Below, one piece after another: positions 33,308-42,863 of a stretch of 64,000 bases of DNA. The DNA is from Lachnospiraceae bacterium (GTDB taxonomy: Bacteria > Bacillota > Clostridia > Lachnospirales > Lachnospiraceae). Position 1 is the first letter of the stretch; each line of letters starts with the position of its first letter. The notes under the pieces were generated by a model. The model made no database searches. It had not been told where the DNA came from and saw only the letters and a list, made by a program, of their open reading frames with translations. Where the stretch lies: the NCBI GenBank assembly GCA_022652545.1, contig JALCRM010000002.1, forward strand, positions 62,001-126,000, in the 5' to 3' direction. The position numbers were made by a program, and so were the translations under genes.

Positions 33308-34400
33308 GAGGATCTACGTCTGCCACACATTTTACCATGTGTATGTGGCCTGTCTGAAAGAATTTCATATCCGCAGGGAAAGGGAAGCCGGAGGCGTGGC
33401 CGCGGGCAGCGCGACGCTCGTGCTCTCGAAAATGTCGAACAGGTTCGGGAGCATGGTGCAGAGGGCGGAAAAAAGCGGGATCTTCGAGGAAGTCATCGAA
33501 TTTGACGAGAAAGAGGATACGTTTTTCCCCGAACTGAAAAAACTGCGGAAGGACACGGGAAATCTTGCCCGGAACATGTGCAACCGAATCCGTTTCTGCA
33601 GACGTTTTCCGCAGCTCGAAGAGCCGTACGTGCCGGTGGACTTCAGAAACTACGGCGATATTTACGTGTTCTGCGACTCCGACCCGATCGGCTACTATCT
33701 GAATTACAGGAAGATACGCTATCACGCGCTCGAGGACGGGCTCAACTGCATCCGCTACGGCGACACGGCGCGTTTTGACAACAGCGGGCACTTCAGGCTG
33801 AAGGCTTTCCTGGCGTCAAAGGGCCTCATTTTCATTCAGAACGGCTACGCCCGCAGCTGCATCGACATGGAAGTCAACGATATTTCCATTCTTCCGTACC
33901 CCTGCCCGAAATATGTGGAACAGCCGCGGGAGGCGCTGACGGAAGAACTGACGCGCAGCGAGAAGGACCGGCTGCTGCAGCTCTTTGTCGCGAACCTGGA
34001 CGAACTGCAGGCAAAACTGGACAGCGGACGGGGCATGCCGCGCGTCCTCATCCTGTCGGAGCCGCTTTGCGACCTCGCCACCAGGGAAAGGATCTTCCGG
34101 GATCTCGTCACGCTGTACGATACGGTGAACGGGCACAGGGCGATCGTCATGATCAAGCAGCACCCGAGGGACTACCTGGACTATGCGGCGAAATTCCCGG
34201 ATGTGATCCTGCTGGACGGGACTTTCCCGATGGAAATGCTGAACTTCATTCCCGGCCTGTGTTTTGACAGGCTGGTTTCGGTGTACACGGTGGTGGATTC
34301 GCTGCATTTCGTGAAGGAGAAGATCTTCCTGGGCGACGATTTCATGGACCGCTACGAAGACTCGAAGATCCACAGGATCAACGAACAGATCAGGAACTGA
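33300..34400 (+). CDS. Sialyltransferase-like (GT52/polysialyltransferase-type) protein, candidate nonulosonic acid transferase
   Basis: 366 residues, no signal peptide. Three marks of bacterial GT-B sialyltransferases are visible: an acidic-acidic-Gly motif at E145-D146-G147 (YHALEDGLN), the His-Pro motif at H288-P289 (IKQHPRD), and a later Ser/Thr-rich stretch (SVYTVVDS). The start overlaps the GT2 gene by 8 bp. With CMP-Pse made by three genes at the head of the operon, it is the best candidate for the transferase that uses it. Assignment rests on short motifs plus context. Confidence 0.65.
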   Translation: MHERIYVCHTFYHVYVACLKEFHIRREREAGGVAAGSATLVLSKMSNRFGSMVQRAEKSGIFEEVIEFDEKEDTFFPELKKLRKDTGNLARNMCNRIRFCRRFPQLEEPYVPVDFRNYGDIYVFCDSDPIGYYLNYRKIRYHALEDGLNCIRYGDTARFDNSGHFRLKAFLASKGLIFIQNGYARSCIDMEVNDISILPYPCPKYVEQPREALTEELTRSEKDRLLQLFVANLDELQAKLDSGRGMPRVLILSEPLCDLATRERIFRDLVTLYDTVNGHRAIVMIKQHPRDYLDYAAKFPDVILLDGTFPMEMLNFIPGLCFDRLVSVYTVVDSLHFVKEKIFLGDDFMDRYEDSKIHRINEQIRN

Positions 34401-34456
34401 AAGCGGACGGCGGCAGAATGCCGCACAGGCCGCCGGCGAAGGGAAAAGGGCACCGG

Positions 34457-36211
34457 ATGCGCAGGATCATGAAAAAGATCAACCTCATACTGGACAGAAA
34501 GCAGAAGGGCAGGATGGTCTTCCTGCTTTTTCTGATGCTCATCGGCGCGCTGCTCGAGACGCTGGGCATTTCGCTGATCGTGCCCATCATGACGACCATC
34601 GTGGATCCGAAGTCGATCTCGCAGAACAAGTATCACATGGGGGACATTTACAACGCCCTCCGCATGCAGAGCACGCAGCAGTTTGCCATCACCATGATGA
34701 TCTCGATCGTCGTGGTCTTCGTCGTCAAGAATGTTTTCCTGTATTTTGAAAACGTGGCGCTGCTCCGCTTCATCTATACGAATCAGTTCGAGACGAGCAA
34801 CCGCATGATGATCAATTTCATGATGCGGCCCTACGAATACTACCTCAACGCGGACACCTCGGTCATACAGCGCAACATCACCTCCGACATCAACAACGTC
34901 TATGCGCTGATCCTGACGATCCTGCAGCTTGCGTCCGAAGTCATCGTCTTCGTCTTCCTGGTGGCGGTGCTGCTCGCCGTCGATGCGCGCATGATCCTGA
35001 CGATCGCGGCGCTTCTCATCGCGGTGCTGCTCATCGTCAAGTGGGTCATCAAGCCGGTCATGATAAAGGCCGGGAAGGACAACCAGGACTATTACAGCGG
35101 TCTATACAAATGGATAGACCAGTCCGTCATGGGCATCAAGGAGATCAAGGTAGCCAACAAGGAAAATTACTTCATTTCGGAGTATGCCAAGTGCGGCGCC
35201 GGCTATGTGAACGCGGTGCAGAAATACAATCTGTACAATTCCACGCCCCGGCTGCTCATCGAGACGGTGGCGATCGCGGGACTGGTCGTCTACATGCTCG
35301 TGCGTATGATGGGCGGCACCGGCATCGCTTCCCTCGTACCGCAGCTGTCCGTCTTTGCGGCCGCCGCGGCGCGCCTGCTGCCTTCGGCCAACCGCATCAA
35401 CAACTATCTGACGTCCGTTGCCTATTTTGAACCGTTCCTCGACAATGTCAGCGACAATCTGCAGCAGGAGATCCACGACAGCAGCATTTCCTATCGTGCG
35501 GAGGATTACCGCAGCATGCCGGAAGTGGAAAAACTGCCGGTGAAGCAGGAGATCCGCATGGAAGGCATTTCCTTCCGCTATCCGGGTACGGACGTCTGGA
35601 TCTTCAGAGACGCCGACGTAGTGTTCCCGGTAGGCAAATCGATCGGCATCGTCGGCACCTCGGGAGCCGGCAAGACCACGATCGTGGACATCATGCTGGG
35701 CCTTTTGAAGCCGGAGAGCGGCAGTATCCTGGCGGACGGCGTCGAGGTGCGCAGCCACTACCGCGAGTGGCTGAAAAACATCGGCTATATCCCGCAGTCG
35801 ATCTTCATGCTCGATACGACGATACGGCGGAACGTGGCTTTCGGCTGCCCGGAGGACCGCGTCGACGATGCGAAGGTCTGGGCGGCGCTCAGGGAAGCAC
35901 AGCTGGACGAACATGTCAGGTCCCTGCCTGACGGCCTCGATACGCAGATCGGTGAGCGCGGCATCCGTCTTTCCGGCGGGCAGCGGCAGAGGATCGGCAT
36001 CGCAAGGGCTCTCTATGAGGATCCGGAGGTGCTGGTGCTGGACGAAGCCACCAGTGCGCTGGACGGCGAGACCGAGCAGGCGATCATGGATTCCATCAAC
36101 CGCCTGCACGGGCGCAAGACTCTGATCATCATCGCGCACCGCCTGCAGACGATCGAAAAATGCGACATCGTATACAGGGTCAGGGACAGACAGATCGTGA
36201 GGGAGCGCTGA
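34457..36211 (+). CDS. PglK-like ABC flippase (fused membrane and ATPase domains)
   Basis: 584 residues from the ATG at 34457 (AAAGGG upstream). The N-terminal ~310 residues hold about six TM helices. The C-terminal ATPase has Walker A GTSGAGKTT, signature LSGGQRQR, Walker B VLVLDEATSALD and the switch His in IIAHRLQT. Sequence around the first TM (RMVFLLFLMLIGALLETLGISLIVP) resembles PglK, which flips undecaprenyl-linked oligosaccharides. It is the only candidate flippase in the locus. Confidence 0.85.
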   Translation: MRRIMKKINLILDRKQKGRMVFLLFLMLIGALLETLGISLIVPIMTTIVDPKSISQNKYHMGDIYNALRMQSTQQFAITMMISIVVVFVVKNVFLYFENVALLRFIYTNQFETSNRMMINFMMRPYEYYLNADTSVIQRNITSDINNVYALILTILQLASEVIVFVFLVAVLLAVDARMILTIAALLIAVLLIVKWVIKPVMIKAGKDNQDYYSGLYKWIDQSVMGIKEIKVANKENYFISEYAKCGAGYVNAVQKYNLYNSTPRLLIETVAIAGLVVYMLVRMMGGTGIASLVPQLSVFAAAAARLLPSANRINNYLTSVAYFEPFLDNVSDNLQQEIHDSSISYRAEDYRSMPEVEKLPVKQEIRMEGISFRYPGTDVWIFRDADVVFPVGKSIGIVGTSGAGKTTIVDIMLGLLKPESGSILADGVEVRSHYREWLKNIGYIPQSIFMLDTTIRRNVAFGCPEDRVDDAKVWAALREAQLDEHVRSLPDGLDTQIGERGIRLSGGQRQRIGIARALYEDPEVLVLDEATSALDGETEQAIMDSINRLHGRKTLIIIAHRLQTIEKCDIVYRVRDRQIVRER

Positions 36212-36244
36212 CGGCGGGAGCCTGTCCGCGCAGCAGGTGTGGCT

Positions 36245-37351
36245 ATGGAAAAAGAAAAACGCATGGCAAATTATGAACTGCTCCGCATCGTGGCGATGCT
36301 GATGGTGGTCTGCCTGCACTATCTTACGCATGCGGATGTCCTGACCGTACCCGGGAGTTCTTCCGACGGCGTACGCGTGCTCGGGGATATCCTGGAGTCT
36401 CTCTGCATCGTCAGCGTGAACGTGTATGTGCTGATCAGCGGTTACTTTCTTTCCGGCTCGCATTTCCGGATCGGCAGGCTTTTCGATCTGCTTTGCCGCA
36501 TCCTGTTTTATACGCTGCTCATCCCGGCGGCTGTCGCGCTGCTCGGCATTCCGCTGATGGGAGGGCAGAACATCTGGAAGGCCTGGTTCTATTTCCTGCC
36601 GGTCAGCATGGAGCATTACTGGTTCGTCACCGCCTATTTCTTCATGGTGCTGCTTTCCCCGTTCCTGAACGCAGGCCTTTCGGCCCTGACAAAACACCAG
36701 CTGCAGATCCTCCTTCTCTGTCTTCTCTTTTTCACCTGTTTTCTGCCGTCGCTCAGTCCGGTCAGGCTGACGGACGACCAGGCCGGCTACGGAACAGTCT
36801 GGTTTCTTGTGCTTTACCTGACGGGCGGCTATATACGGCGCTACGGGTTGCCTGTGCCGGCGGCGCCCGGGAAGGCGGCCGCGGGGTACTTTGCCTGTGC
36901 CGGCGGGACCTGGGGACTGGCTCTGCTCCTGCAGCGTGTCACGGAGACCTCCGGTTCGCTGCTGTATTATTCCCAGGTGCCTTTCCACTATGATTTTGTG
37001 CTGGGCTATGCGGGGGCGATCTGTCTGTTCTCGCTGTTCGGCTGCCTGCAGGTTCCTGAGGGCAGGGGTGCGGAGCTGGTCCGGCGCATCGCGCCGCTGA
37101 CTTTCGGCGTTTATCTGATCCACGAGAATATCGATATCCGCGACCGCTGGCTGCCGTCCCTGACCAAGCTGTACGGGCCAGTGCCGCGCAGCGGCTGGAT
37201 GCTCCTGCATATGGCGGCGTGTGTGCTGACGGTCTTCGCCTGCTGCCTGTTTGCGGACTGGATACGCAGCGTTATCTTTGACCGGGCGGGTCAACTGCTG
37301 GCGGGCACCCGCTTCGCCGCCCGGCTGCGCAGGATGGACGGAGGAAAATGA
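36245..37351 (+). CDS. Acyltransferase-3 family membrane protein
   Basis: 368 residues, about ten TM helices. The N-terminus, NYELLRIVAMLMVVCLHYL, has the conserved Arg and His of the acyltransferase-3 family. A second mark is the late LIHENI. ATG at 36245 is preferred; a GTG at 36239 is also in frame. It probably acetylates a sugar of the polymer from the cytoplasmic acyl donor. Overlaps the next gene by ATGA. Confidence 0.9.
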   Translation: MEKEKRMANYELLRIVAMLMVVCLHYLTHADVLTVPGSSSDGVRVLGDILESLCIVSVNVYVLISGYFLSGSHFRIGRLFDLLCRILFYTLLIPAAVALLGIPLMGGQNIWKAWFYFLPVSMEHYWFVTAYFFMVLLSPFLNAGLSALTKHQLQILLLCLLFFTCFLPSLSPVRLTDDQAGYGTVWFLVLYLTGGYIRRYGLPVPAAPGKAAAGYFACAGGTWGLALLLQRVTETSGSLLYYSQVPFHYDFVLGYAGAICLFSLFGCLQVPEGRGAELVRRIAPLTFGVYLIHENIDIRDRWLPSLTKLYGPVPRSGWMLLHMAACVLTVFACCLFADWIRSVIFDRAGQLLAGTRFAARLRRMDGGK

Positions 37352-39135
37352 CAGCTGGCCTGACACGAAAGGGATGGCAACTGAAAAAGGCAAAGAAACT
37401 GCAGCAGCCGCTGGAAAAGTATGTTTTTCCGGTGATCCTGCTGCTGTGGCCGCTCGTTGCGGCCAATCAGGGAATATGCGTATCGGATACGACCTACAGC
37501 ATCGTCAACTACCGCTATCTGACGGGCGGGAGCGGCAGCACCTGGCTGTTTGCCACTTTCCTGGCCAATGAAGCCGGACATTTTCTGACGCTGCTGCCCG
37601 GCGGCGGCACGCTCCTGGGGATGAATCTGTACACGGGTCTGACAGTGTCGGCCACGGCACTCTGCGTATACGGCTGCATGTCCCGGATCATTCCGAAGTG
37701 GATGCTGTTCCTCGGGGAGTTCCTGGCGATCTCGCTGTGCTGGTGCCCGACCGTCATCCTGTACAATTACCTGACCTATTTTCTGCTGACGGCTGCCTGT
37801 CTCTTTCTGTTCCTTGCGCTGACCGGCGTGCCGGTAAAGCGCAGGTATTTTGTGCTTGCGGGCGTCTGCCTGGGGCTCAATGTGACGGTGCGTTTTTCGA
37901 ACCTGGCGGAGGCGGCGCTCATTCTGCCGGTCTGGTTCGGCAGCCGGATCACGGACGGCAGGCAGGCGCCCCGGCAGAAAGTGCTGCACTGTCTGCAGAG
38001 GACGCTGCTCTGTCTTCTGGGATATGCGGCCGGCTTTGCGGCCGGCCTGCTGCCCGCCCTGCACTACGGCCTTTCTTCCTATTTTGCCATGATCCCGGCA
38101 CTGCTGGGAATGACTTCCTCGGCTTCCGACTACACCCTGGGGCGCATGGTCGCCGACACGGCGGCGGCCTGGAAGAGTGCCCTGCGCTGGTCTGCCGTAC
38201 TGCTGCCCTGCATATTCATGGGCTGCCTGCTGTTTTTAATGCCGGTGACGAAGAGCCGCGCGGGACGGATCGCGGCCAGGATCCTGTATCTTGCGGGGCT
38301 GGCTGCAGTCGTGCGCTTTTTTTACAGCCGCGGCATGTTCACGGTCAACTACCGGGACTACTGGTCCATGTTCGGCTGGGGCATGCAGTTTGCGGTGCTT
38401 TCCGCGCTGGCAGCCGTACTCGGCGTCGCCGGGGCCGGCGGGACGACGGCGGAGGAGAGGATCCTTTCCGCGCTGGTCCTTGCACTGACCTTCATCACGC
38501 CGATCGGGTCCAACAACTATACATTCCCGCTCCTGAACTGCCTGTTTTTCACGGCACCTTACACCCTCTGGATGTTCCGCCGCTGCCTTGTGCAAACGGG
38601 AAATCGGGAGTACAGTTTTTCATGGACCGCAGCGGCCGCCATGCTCATTGTCATGACCATGGTACAGGGTGCGCTGTTCCATATCAATTTTGCCTTCCGC
38701 GACGGGACGGACGGCACGGCGCGTACGGCCACGGTCGGGAACTGCGCGTTCCTTTCCGGCATGCGCACGACGCAGCAGAATGCGGAGGATCTTGAGGGGC
38801 TGTGCGGCTTCCTGTCCGGAAGAGGACAGGAAGGACAGAAGGTGATCGCCTTCGGCAACGCGCCCGGGATCAGCGTCATAGCGGACATCCCCCCCGCGCT
38901 CAGCACGAGTTGGCCGGATCTGGACAGCTATCCGTACGCCGATATGGAGGCGGAACTGTCTGCGCTTGAGGAAGAGCCGGTGATCGTGCTCCGCAGGGAA
39001 CAGGAGAGCGATGCCTTTCTCTCTCCGGAGACAACGGACAAGAGCCGCCTGATGAGCGATTACATGCGTGCCCACAGCTATGTACGGGCGTACGAAAACA
39101 GACAGTATGAGGTGTGGCTGCCGCCGGAAGGCTGA
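37348..39135 (+). CDS. Polytopic membrane protein, possible GT-C glycosyltransferase
   Basis: 595 residues with about 11-13 TM helices and a C-terminal soluble tail of roughly 120 residues. Not recognised with certainty. A short outside loop after TM1 contains CVSDTTYSIVNY; an Asp after the first TM is a feature of GT-C enzymes. The tail includes FGNAPGISVIADIPPALS. The context (between acyltransferase and WecE genes) suggests modification or assembly of the lipid-linked glycan. Confidence 0.6.
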   Translation: MTAGLTRKGWQLKKAKKLQQPLEKYVFPVILLLWPLVAANQGICVSDTTYSIVNYRYLTGGSGSTWLFATFLANEAGHFLTLLPGGGTLLGMNLYTGLTVSATALCVYGCMSRIIPKWMLFLGEFLAISLCWCPTVILYNYLTYFLLTAACLFLFLALTGVPVKRRYFVLAGVCLGLNVTVRFSNLAEAALILPVWFGSRITDGRQAPRQKVLHCLQRTLLCLLGYAAGFAAGLLPALHYGLSSYFAMIPALLGMTSSASDYTLGRMVADTAAAWKSALRWSAVLLPCIFMGCLLFLMPVTKSRAGRIAARILYLAGLAAVVRFFYSRGMFTVNYRDYWSMFGWGMQFAVLSALAAVLGVAGAGGTTAEERILSALVLALTFITPIGSNNYTFPLLNCLFFTAPYTLWMFRRCLVQTGNREYSFSWTAAAAMLIVMTMVQGALFHINFAFRDGTDGTARTATVGNCAFLSGMRTTQQNAEDLEGLCGFLSGRGQEGQKVIAFGNAPGISVIADIPPALSTSWPDLDSYPYADMEAELSALEEEPVIVLRREQESDAFLSPETTDKSRLMSDYMRAHSYVRAYENRQYEVWLPPEG

Positions 39136-39156
39136 CGGGGACACACGGCAGGACAG

Positions 39157-39186
39157 CGGGTACCGTTTGCGGTACCCGGAAAGGAA
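39157..39186 (+). other. Hairpin abutting the ribosome site of wecE
   Basis: CGGGTACCG (39157-39165) pairs with CGGTACCCG (39170-39178) across TTTG, and GGAAAGGA (39178-39186) follows directly before the ATG at 39192. It is the longest non-coding stem inside the 27-kb operon. Confidence 0.6.
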
Positions 39187-39191
39187 ACAGC

Positions 39192-40337
39192 ATGATTCAG
39201 TTCAATGTGCCCCCCTATGCGGGGCCGGAGATGGAATACCTGGAAAAGGCGGCTGCTGTCAACCACAGGATCAGCGGCGACGGCGAATTCACGAAAAAGT
39301 GCAGGCAGTTTATTGAGGAACGCACCGGTACGGCAGCCTGTCTCCTGACGACTTCCGGAACGAGCGCACTGGAAATGGCCTCGCATCTGACGCGGATCGA
39401 ACGCGGGGAAGAGGTCATCATGCCGTCCTACACCTTCTGCTCCACGGCCGACGCCTTTGTCTTACGGGGCGCAGTGCCGGTCTTTGTGGACATCCGCCCG
39501 GATACCATGAACATCGACGAGAAGCTGATCGAGGACGCCATCACGGACAAAACACGCGGCATTGCCGTCGTACACTATGCGGGCGTTTCCTGTGAAATGG
39601 ACACAATCACGGAGATCGCGCGCAGGCACGGCCTGTTTGTCGTCGAAGACGCTGCGCAGGCGGTCATGGCCTCCTACAAGGGGAAGCCCCTGGGGACGAT
39701 CGGGGATTTCGGCTGCTACAGTTTTCACGAGACGAAAAACTACAGCATGGGAGAAGGCGGCGCTCTGCTGATCCGCGATGCCGGGAGGGTGGAGGACGCG
39801 GAGATCCTGCGCGAAAAGGGAACCAACCGCAGCAAATTCTTCCGCGGGCAGATCGACAAGTACACCTGGGTGGACTACGGCTCCTCCTACCTGCCCAGCG
39901 AACTCAATGCCGCGTATCTGGCGGCGCAGTTCGAAGTGGCGGACAGGATCAACAAGGCAAGGCTTGCGCGCTGGGCACAGTATTACGAAGAGCTGCAGCC
40001 GCTTGCGGACGAGGGGCGTATTGAACTGCCGACGGTGCCGGCGGAATGTCAGCACAATGCGCATATGTTTTACATCAAGGCGGCGGACCTGGCCGAAAGG
40101 ACGAAGCTGATCTCGTTCCTCAGGGAAAACGATATCCTGTCCGTGTCCCACTACATTCCTCTCCATACGGCGCCGGCAGGAAAGAAGTACTGCTGTTTTC
40201 ACGGAGAGGACCGCTTCACCACCAGGGAAAGCGAACGGCTCCTGCGCCTGCCCATGTTCTATTCGCTGACCGAAGAACAGGTCGACTATATCTGCGACAA
40301 AGTGAAGGAATTTTACGGGAAACATGCCTGTGTCTGA
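39192..40337 (+). CDS. wecE: dTDP-4-amino-4,6-dideoxygalactose transaminase
   Basis: 381 residues that follow the E. coli WecE/RffA sequence closely as I recall it: VIMPSYTFCSTADAFVLRGA, VHYAGVSCEMDTI, the PLP-lysine motif FHETKNYS (K182), EKGTNRSKFFRGQIDKYTW and HGEDRFTTRESERLLRLP. It converts dTDP-4-keto-6-deoxyglucose to dTDP-Fuc4N using glutamate. An open frame upstream to 39114 is spurious; the start at 39192 has GGAAAGGA. No rmlA/rmlB genes for the substrate are seen in the window. Confidence 0.93.
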   Translation: MIQFNVPPYAGPEMEYLEKAAAVNHRISGDGEFTKKCRQFIEERTGTAACLLTTSGTSALEMASHLTRIERGEEVIMPSYTFCSTADAFVLRGAVPVFVDIRPDTMNIDEKLIEDAITDKTRGIAVVHYAGVSCEMDTITEIARRHGLFVVEDAAQAVMASYKGKPLGTIGDFGCYSFHETKNYSMGEGGALLIRDAGRVEDAEILREKGTNRSKFFRGQIDKYTWVDYGSSYLPSELNAAYLAAQFEVADRINKARLARWAQYYEELQPLADEGRIELPTVPAECQHNAHMFYIKAADLAERTKLISFLRENDILSVSHYIPLHTAPAGKKYCCFHGEDRFTTRESERLLRLPMFYSLTEEQVDYICDKVKEFYGKHACV

Positions 40338-42243
40338 AGAAAACAGAAAAAAGCACATCGCCTCGGCTGCAGCCGCGCTTTTGACGGCTGCCGTGTGGAT
40401 CGTGCTGTCTCTGCGCTGGGACTTTTATTTTGACCTGAATGACGACGTCCTGATGAAGGATATCCTGTCAGGCAGCTATACCGGCGTGCCGGAGGCCCTG
40501 AACATCCAGATGCTGGCGCCGCTCTCCTGGCTGATCAGCCTCATGTACCGGCTCTTCCGTGACATCGACTGGTACGGAACGTTCCTGCTCCTGATGCAGG
40601 CGCTGTCCTTCTTCCTTGTTGTGCGCACCGCGATCTGCCTCGGTATGGAAAAGCACGACGGAGCGGTCCCCGCGGACGCCACTGCCAGGGTAGCCATAGA
40701 AGGGCGGCGGGAGAGAGAGTTCCGCATTTTTTCCGGCATTGCCGCCGGTGCTTCCGCTGCGCTGTGTTTTGCGACGCTCATGCTGTACCATGAAGTGTTC
40801 GTGCAGTACACGCTGACCGTGGCGATGATGGGCGGGGCGGCCGCTTTCCTGTTCCTTGGCATGAAGATGCCGCAGGCCGGGGATCCGCGGTATTTCTGCC
40901 GCCTGCTGCGCGCGTGCCTGCCGTCGTTCGGCCTGATCTGGGCCGGGTATCTGCTGCGTTCCGAGATGATGCTTCTCATACTGCCTCTCGTGCTGACCGC
41001 TGCCCTGTTCCGCGTACTCGAAGAACGGACGGAGGACCGGGCTCTGAGAAGGCGAGCGGCCGGCTCTGTCGCACTTTCCGTGCTGGTCCTGCTGGCAGGG
41101 CTGGCGCTGGCCTACGGCGCGGACGATGCCGCGTATTCCTCCTCCGCGCAGTGGAAGGAATTCCGGTCCTGGTTCGATGCGCGCACCGAGCTTTATGACT
41201 TCGCGGCGATCCCGTCCTACGGGGAAAACAGCGCCTTTTACGACAGCATCGGCGTGGACAGCGAAACGGTGGCGCTGCTGCAGGACTACAACTTTGCCCT
41301 GGACGATACCATGGATTCGCAGACGCTCCGTAAGATCGCCGACTACGCGGACGGCCTGAAGGCCTCCGAAAAGACGAATGTGCAGAGGCTGAAGGAAGCG
41401 CTCTGGAATTACCGGAAGAGTATGTTCGGCAGCGATGACGAGCCGTACAATGTCATGGCGGCAGCCGGCTATGTATTGCTGCTCCTGATGACGCTGACCG
41501 GCGCGTTCAACGGATTCGGACTGGAAAGCGGCAGAAAAGAAGGAAACGGACACGGCCGGAGAACGGTTCTTTTCACGCTGCTGCGCCTTTTCTTTTTCTT
41601 CTGCGTACGTACGGCTCTCTGGCTGTACATTCTTTACAGGGGACGTTCCCCGGTGCGGATCACGCACAGCCTGTACCTTGTGGAATGCCTGGTCCTGCTG
41701 GGGCTGATCCTGCGCAGCGGCAGGCGCAGCCAGGAGTACAGGGTCATGTCCGTGACTGCGCAGTTCATGCTGTTTTCCATAGCGGCGGCTTTCCTGCCGG
41801 GACAGATCCGTACGGTATGTGAAGAGAGTCTGCGGCGGGTTGAAGTGAATGCCCCCTATGAAAAATATGTCGAATACTGTGCGGCACACCCCGACAGCTA
41901 CTACCTCACAGACGTGTATTCGACTGTGGATTTTTCGGAAAAGATGTTCGTGCGGTACCCGGAGGGCACGTCCGACAATGCTGCGGCCAACAGGGACATT
42001 CTCGGAGGCTGGGCCGACAGGAGCCCGCTGTATGCGAAGAAACTGGCGGCATACGGATATACGGGTGCCCGGGAGGCGCTGACCGGGGGTAAAAACTGCT
42101 TCCTGGTCGCGGCAGAAGGCAGCGATACCGCTTTTCTGACGGACTACTGTGCGGCCAGGGGAGAAAAGGTCAAGGTGCAGGAGAGCGACCGCATCGGCAG
42201 CGATTTTACCGTGTACCGGGTCGTGAAGGCAGGTGCACAATGA
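40324..42243 (+). CDS. Large polytopic membrane protein, possible GT-C type
   Basis: 639 residues with about 11-12 TM helices and an outside loop of ~130 residues (SSAQWKEFRSWFDARTELYDF...). The first outside loop contains FDLNDDVLMKDILSG, an acidic pair after TM1 as in GT-C enzymes. The C-terminal soluble part (~130 residues) ends the protein. The family is not recognised with certainty. The start overlaps wecE by 14 bp. Confidence 0.6.
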   Translation: MPVSEENRKKHIASAAAALLTAAVWIVLSLRWDFYFDLNDDVLMKDILSGSYTGVPEALNIQMLAPLSWLISLMYRLFRDIDWYGTFLLLMQALSFFLVVRTAICLGMEKHDGAVPADATARVAIEGRREREFRIFSGIAAGASAALCFATLMLYHEVFVQYTLTVAMMGGAAAFLFLGMKMPQAGDPRYFCRLLRACLPSFGLIWAGYLLRSEMMLLILPLVLTAALFRVLEERTEDRALRRRAAGSVALSVLVLLAGLALAYGADDAAYSSSAQWKEFRSWFDARTELYDFAAIPSYGENSAFYDSIGVDSETVALLQDYNFALDDTMDSQTLRKIADYADGLKASEKTNVQRLKEALWNYRKSMFGSDDEPYNVMAAAGYVLLLLMTLTGAFNGFGLESGRKEGNGHGRRTVLFTLLRLFFFFCVRTALWLYILYRGRSPVRITHSLYLVECLVLLGLILRSGRRSQEYRVMSVTAQFMLFSIAAAFLPGQIRTVCEESLRRVEVNAPYEKYVEYCAAHPDSYYLTDVYSTVDFSEKMFVRYPEGTSDNAAANRDILGGWADRSPLYAKKLAAYGYTGAREALTGGKNCFLVAAEGSDTAFLTDYCAARGEKVKVQESDRIGSDFTVYRVVKAGAQ

Positions 42244-42863
42244 ACGGGCCGTTCGTCGCGGAAAACGGGCCGCTGCTGCTGCGCCCCATGGAAGAGAAGG
42301 ACTGTGCGGATATCGTGCGCTGGCGCAATGAGGAGAGGGTCCGGAAATGGTATATCTACCGGGAGACCTTTACGCAGGAGGGCGAACGGGACTATTTCCG
42401 CAATGTCGTGCAGACGGGGAAGGCACATATCTTCATGATCTGCGGGAAGGAAAACCCGGATCGTGCGGTGGGGTGCTGCGTGATCAACAATATCGACGAG
42501 AGTGCGAACGAAGCCGAAAGCGGCCTGTTCATCGGGGAGGAAAGTGCTCTGGGAAAGGGCTACGGAAGCCTTGCGCTGGACGCCTGTGCGGCTTATGCTT
42601 TTAAAAAGTGGGGGTACGGGCGGCTCACAGCCCGTGTGTTCACGGACAATGTTCCTTCCCTTGAGACGCACAGGAAAGCGGGATATGCGATCCTGAAACG
42701 ACTGCCCGGCGTGGTATGTACGGACGCGGACGTCAGGGACATGTATCTGCTGGAGAGAAAAAATCCCTCTGCAGACAGCTGCCGGGATCTTCCGGCAGGG
42801 GAAGAAGAAAAAAATGCCGGCGCGGAAGCGGCGGCAGGACAGGACGGAAAGAGATGCTGGTGA
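42240..42863 (+). CDS. GNAT N-acetyltransferase (RimJ/PseH-like)
   Basis: 207 residues. GNAT fold with LLRPMEEKDCADIVRWRNEE at the start, an acetyl-CoA loop near ALGKGYGSLALD and the late NVPSLETHRKAGY. Proteins of this shape acetylate amino sugars on nucleotides. Two roles fit the context: acetylation of the Fuc4N made by WecE, or the PseH step of the pseudaminic pathway. The last ~35 residues are polar and low complexity. Start overlaps the previous stop by ATGA. Confidence 0.8.
   Translation: MNGPFVAENGPLLLRPMEEKDCADIVRWRNEERVRKWYIYRETFTQEGERDYFRNVVQTGKAHIFMICGKENPDRAVGCCVINNIDESANEAESGLFIGEESALGKGYGSLALDACAAYAFKKWGYGRLTARVFTDNVPSLETHRKAGYAILKRLPGVVCTDADVRDMYLLERKNPSADSCRDLPAGEEEKNAGAEAAAGQDGKRCW

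Noticed and set aside
35102-37393. A 763-codon minus-strand open frame
   Set aside because: Antisense to the ABC flippase and acyltransferase genes, both of which carry full motif sets; no ribosome site and no recognisable domain.
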